From: Branchiostoma belcheri
Lineage: Eukaryota; Chordata; Leptocardii; Amphioxiformes; Branchiostomatidae
Length of the DNA stretch: 64,000 bases
Direction: 5' to 3'
Assembly: GCF_001625305.1 (NCBI RefSeq)
Contig: NW_017804165.1
Span: forward strand, 266,127-330,126
Shown: piece by piece, positions 59,293 to 64,000 of the stretch
Position numbering within the stretch: the first letter of the stretch is position 1
Layout of the letters: every line of letters starts with the position of its first letter
Translations under genes and position numbers: made by a program
The notes under the pieces: model-generated
Databases searched by the model: none
The model's input: only the letters and a program-made list of their open reading frames with translations
Told to the model about the DNA's origin: nothing

Positions 59293-60061
59293 GTGTAAAG
59301 TAAAGGTGCATGGGTGTACACGGTAAGCAGGCCGTTACCGGCGCGATCACGACTTACGACTGAATGGTGAAGGAATTTGGAGCTGAAAGAGTCTCTCTAA
59401 AAGGACTATATTTGTTACCTGCCGACGGCACAGAAAACTAAAGCTGAAAACGTGTCACGGGGTTGGAGAGGGTGGATTAAGACAAGTTTTCTACTCTCTG
59501 CCCGACAATGGTGTGTTTTCTTGCCCTATCGGATCACAAGGGGACATAACGTGTAAACACCTCTGCGTGACAGGTGTGATACAGACGCATCTTTCACCGG
59601 AACAAAACAGTTTTCAACTTCTTAAGTGGCGCAAGGCAAAGAGCTTTGCAAGTATCACATAGTAGTAGTGTCTACCACACGCATAGTGATACATACACAT
59701 ACTGTGTCAGCAGAATTAATGTCCTGAGGCTGGTTTAGAGATATGTGGGACACAAAAAGCACCCGAACTTCAATAACAAACTCCACAGTTATCAGGGTTG
59801 TGAAGAAAAACATGCGCGGTTCTTAAAGTTCCATAAAAGAAAGAACCTGGATTTTAAAGACGTTTGCAAGTACAAGAAGGAATCGAAGGCCTCACTTTTT
59901 CCCAGCCTGTAAGGAGACCATTTTGACCTGCTTTCGTGTCATTCTGCGGCTTCACCATTTCCTACTCACGTCCAACGGCATTCAAATAACTGTGGATACA
60001 CATTCAAACAACGGACAAACACACCGAAAACAAAACCTCCGTACACGGAGGTGCAAAGTCA

Positions 60062-60191
60062 TGATCTCCAAGCAGATCCTAGAGTGGCATAAGACAGTCT
60101 TGGGTGGCGTATAGGACCCTCCCTGGCCCATTGTTACTGCCTGGACAATTTGATACTGTCTATTGCCACCCTAGGATCTGCTGGGAGATTA
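60062..60191. mobile_element. hAT-like MITE family 2, copy 3 (130 bp)
   Basis: Termini tgatctccaagcagatccta and taggatctgctgggagatta, flanked by the perfect 8-bp duplication caaagtca (60054-60061 and 60192-60199). Confidence 0.85.
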
Positions 60192-63100
60192 CAAAGTCAA
60201 GCCTAAGACGGAATCTGTAGTTTGGTTGCAGATTTGAAGAAAAGGCAAGACTTCAAACAAAATCTTGGTCATTCATTGCTGACACTCCTACAGGTAGCAG
60301 GCAGAGTTGAGACAGCAATCTTATTATACTGATTTGTAGATAAGCCTTTCGTTATCGACTTCCCATCTCATATCTCATACATGGAGGGGGGGGTGCCTGG
60401 GTGGTCGTCGTGTCTGAGTCTGGAGGCAGTGTTAAGCAAACAGCGGCTTACAGACAGGTGCTGCTGCAGGTAATCAGGACAGGTGAGTGACAGGACCAGA
60501 ATAGCGCGACGTCAAATTCTGTGAAGAATCAACAAGCCGAGTGGTCACCCCGGGACTCCCACTTATTGCCCCGTCTCGGTTGGAAGACCGTTCTTTCTTA
60601 AGGGTGGATTTTTCCAAATCGCACGACTTTAAGGGTGTCATTCATGACGTGATTGGGACGTGGGTTGCCGTTTCTGGCCTCCACTGTCCGTCCGGCACCG
60701 AGATGAAAGGTTTACGAGCTTTTAATCGTCAGGTCAAACAGGGTCGCGTGGTCAGGTAGAAACATAAAGGCGCCTTAAAGAGATACTTACGACAGGCTTA
60801 AGTGGATCCTCCGTCAGCAGGCAGATTATTTGTCTAGAAATTACTTCGCGTTTTCTTTCGTGTTCCGTTCTGCGTTCTTAACATGGCGTGGGTCGAAGGG
60901 CTTAGGAAAACACAGGAGACAAAGTATCCCTTTTTCTCAGAGACATTCGGCCCAGCCATACCGAGCACACCTAACGTCCCTTTACCTGGACAATAGACAG
61001 AGTTTGGAGCGTCTGAACCTTATCAACATGTCAGGTACATATATTGTTCCTGGGGTACAAAATAGCCTATGAAAATACCAGGTTGTTTTGCCCGATTTCG
61101 TGCCTTGCCATGGACAAGTGCACAGAAAACAGACATTGTTAAGGTTTGTACTAATCATTCTCCCGATTCCAACTACAAAGCATCGCACCCTTCTGACTAC
61201 ACAGAACGAAGAGTCAATTTACGCAGGACACTATAGGACTATTTTGTTTTGCCTGACCTCGTGACCACCGAGGTCTACTGAGTCATAAAACACTTTTGTT
61301 CGAGACTTCTAGTCATCTTATTTTTCTATTTGTTCGGAACTTCTAGTCATCTTGAAGCACGTGGGCGGGAGGAATTCCAAACTTCAAAACGTTCATGGAC
61401 GATTTGGTGTGCCGGGTGCGAGGCGTTACTTGTAAGGCAGGTAATCTGGTCCACAAGTGGGAAATACTGTACGCTTTTCCTACCGTGACACCGCTCCTGA
61501 ACAAAGTCAGGAAACACTCTCGGGCTGAATAGACGAACATTTACCTGCCAAATACCTGACCATACAATTCCTCAAACGTCTCTCCTTAGGGGCAGTGTTT
61601 GTCTACAGAATCCTTCAAATCATCCAGGGTAATTGACGGGGGAGGTTGTGTCCTGCGTTGCTTGGTTTCGCCTTTGTAGAATGCAGGCGCATAGTGTACG
61701 GGCATACCTGGTCGCGTGGCAGGTGCGCCGAATGAAAACCAATTCAGGGAAAAAATGACAGGACTTTGAAGTGTTGTAGCTAAGTAAACACGTCGACTTA
61801 AGGTGTTATTTCTGCTGAGATATGTTAGATACACGCCTGGGTGCTTCCCACAGGCCTGCTGGCTGATAGATGTCGCACACAAGATTGCCAATTCAGGTCG
61901 ATAGCGATAAGAAGGAAAACATCTAGGAATGTTCTGGTGACGATAGTTTCCATGCCGCGCTGGATGCATATTCACTAATGTGCCCCCGTTACGTCCATCA
62001 TCTCACAACGGAATCGAAGACGCAAGCCTTTCATGTCGCCGGAGACTCACTGTGCCACGAAAATTGAGTTTTGCAAAGGAGCAGAGACGTTCAAAGTCTC
62101 ACTGACAGCTTTACGGCAAGTTAGCCCGCGGCTACCCATCCGCTGTGAATGGGGCCGGGCGCCGTGAATAGAGCCGGCTGAATGGACGCGAACTTTGGTA
62201 TTTACCACGTCGTTCATCTACCTGCATTTGGACTCAGCTAATCTCTCCAAATTGCTATGTAGAACGTTAATAGCTTGTACTGCGGGTGTGTTTTTCATCT
62301 CATTCTGTATTCCGAGTAATCATGCGCCCAAGGCTAGGCGTTACTGTTTACACACACAGGAGATTAAAGAAATTGTCTGCCTCATTTTGTGTGATGTTGT
62401 CACTTTTCTATCAACTTTGTTCCTCTTTTCAACCATGAACAGAATTCACATCGCCTTTTTGGTCTTCGTGTTAAATGTTTCTTTAAAATACTATAACGTT
62501 GATATTTGGGAGTAACTCTGTACTGACAGTAGTATGTACTAACGTTAGAGCAGTGTATAGTTCAACAACACCGGATCGAAAACGTCCAAACTTCGCTTCA
62601 TCGCACGGCATTCTTGATAAACGTATCGCCGGCGCGTTCATTTCGGCACCCCGGTAACATAAGCCAAAAATAGTGCAAAATGAGATGAAAAGGTCGCGAT
62701 GGCTGAAAATTTCATTATATTTTTGCTGATGACAATTACTGGGCGGCCGCACGCAAGCACCTTTACTTGTGGATCACGTTTCCACTCCCTAATTACACGA
62801 CTTAATATTGGGGCCGGGTGTAATTATTTCGGCGCACAGAGATCAGATCTGCCATCCACAGGGATGAGAGGGGTTCAAACATGAGTAAACATTGGAGAGG
62901 CGGAGGAACCGCGGAGGAACTTTCCTTCCGAAATCCGCTTGACTTTTACCTGTGTTTATAGGATATTTGGATATTTCACTTGCTATGACCGTGTTATGTA
63001 CAGATGGGTTGTACACAGTTTTTTTATGCATTTACGTGTTTAATGTTGCAATACTTGATTAATGAATGAGGACATAATAGGTCCTCCGTTGGGAATTTCC

Positions 63101-63514
63101 GCAGTAAAAAGTTCACCCACGGCCATATCATATCAGTCTTTTCGCTTACAAAAATCAGAGAGAAATGCTCCGTTGGGCTATCATACATTTTCGTCCTATA
63201 TATTATGATAGTTTGACAGAATAAATGTTTTTCCATCCATTTTTATGGATGTCTATACAGTTTATGTTTGATATTTCTGAAACCCCTACAAGCGGGCACT
63301 GACCCCAGCAGCGCTAATATCCCATAGCCGCGCAGGGATAGATGGTATCATGGGATAAAACCGTTACGGGCAGAGATGCACGTACATTTCGGAGACACCT
63401 GAAATTAGCCCGTTTATGGTCCATTGCGGTCTGCAGTGTGCTTCATTCATCTTTTTTTTTTGGGGGGGGGGCTGTATCACATCACGCAATGATTCTGTTC
63501 TTTCTTGTCCTCAG

Positions 63515-63574
63515 CTCTTGAACATTCTGCATTGTCACCTCGCCATCAACCTCAGCAACCACCTGTTAATTTAG
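63515..63574 (+). CDS. Possible internal exon (60 nt) of a gene continuing to the right
   Basis: A pyrimidine-rich acceptor (tgttctttcttgtcctcag) and a strong donor (TTTAG|GTAAGAG) bracket 60 open bases, phase 1 to 1, encoding LEHSALSPRHQPQQPPVNL. Not recognised. No linked exon is proven in the window. Confidence 0.4.
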   Translation, partial: LLNILHCHLAINLSNHLLI

Positions 63575-63920
63575 GTAAGAGTGGTCTAGAAATGTTTCTG
63601 AAGGAAAAGATAAAACAATATCATGAACTTTACGTTCAGCAGCAGACATCATCATGTCAACAATTTCGATTTTGGTTCCTTCCCATCTATTGTTCTTTCT
63701 TTACAACGTGTAGGGCCGGCGGTATGTAGCTCCTCAAGTGATATCTTTCGCGAACTGAGGAAGATGAACGCAAACTTTAGAAGTAGGACAGACTAGATGA
63801 AAACATAACATGTACAGTTGTGTACTTCTTGTTAACTATCATATTTATTCATCCCTACAAATGTCTGGTTCTGTTTGCGCATCACCAACCATCGATATCA
63901 CCGATCTTCAATAAATGTAG

Positions 63921-64000
63921 ATGGCGACATCGCAGCTTTCAATATTTTGTCAACAAGGTGGAAAATACGCGGCTGCCGACATGGTCGCCCGGTCCGTGCG
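63921..64000 (+). CDS. Possible first exon running off the right edge
   Basis: ATG at 63921 opens a frame without stops to the window end (MATSQLSIFCQQGGKYAAAD...). Only 26 full codons are visible and a second frame is also open, so support is slight. Confidence 0.22.
   Translation, partial: MATSQLSIFCQQGGKYAAADMVARSV

Larger units (their letters stand above)
50593..63514. other. Non-coding region upstream of SoxC (about 13 kb)
   Basis: No convincing gene. It contains foldback elements at 53477 and 55128, a hAT-like MITE at 60062, an X-box, an ERR/DR1 site and a CACCTG cluster. The rest appears to be unique sequence of unknown role. Confidence 0.6.

Noticed and set aside
61586-61975. 129-codon minus-strand frame
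   Set aside because: Lacks domain features and splice support; random length is possible in this composition.

Overview
This is invertebrate chordate genomic DNA, most likely amphioxus (Branchiostoma); the genus is an inference. It holds intron-bearing animal genes separated by long non-coding stretches full of foldback and MITE-type DNA transposons, tRNA-derived SINEs and Penelope-like retroelements. Two conserved metazoan genes fix the setting. An N-terminal piece of RGS22 (minus strand, running off the left edge) matches the human protein as I remember it almost block by block across seven exons. SoxC (Sox4/11/12 class, minus strand, 48.5-50.6 kb) has a full HMG box and the characteristic C-terminal activation motif. 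There are no bacterial genes, rRNA, true tRNA genes or CRISPR arrays.

Layout. 104-9405: first 273 codons of RGS22, with introns carrying SINEs, a PIF/Harbinger-like MITE, a miniature Penelope-like element and a perfect RFX X-box. 9.4-17.1 kb: intergenic region between divergent genes, with an RFX-like site in the RGS22 promoter, a degenerate tandem array split by a Penelope-like element (12411-14209, RT plus GIY-YIG, inverted terminal repeats, a hammerhead ribozyme core in each), a small foldback element and a SINE. 17144-19338: two-exon gene for an unrecognised 404-residue membrane protein. 21267-25427: six-exon minus-strand gene for an unrecognised, largely disordered 543-residue protein with a coiled-coil segment. 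25.4-48.5 kb: about 23 kb with no gene I can support, holding several MITEs, a (TTGG)n microsatellite and GC-rich blocks that may be regulatory, one with paired TCF/LEF motifs. 48547-50592: SoxC in two exons, with three CCAAT boxes upstream. 50.6-63.5 kb: non-coding, with foldback elements, an X-box, an ERR/DR1 nuclear-receptor site and a cluster of CACCTG boxes. 63515-64000: a possible internal exon and an open frame that may belong to a plus-strand gene continuing to the right.

The genes do not form one pathway. RGS22 and the 404-residue membrane protein are divergent neighbours, both with RFX-type X-boxes nearby, which would fit shared ciliary or sperm expression. The large gene-poor regions around SoxC are typical of a developmental transcription factor with distant enhancers.

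The most interesting signals are the hammerhead ribozymes in the Penelope-like element and the related miniature element, six foldback elements ending TAG...CTA with 9-bp target duplications, two hAT-like MITE families sharing terminal motifs, two unrecognised multi-exon proteins, and a one-base reading-frame break in otherwise intact SoxC.
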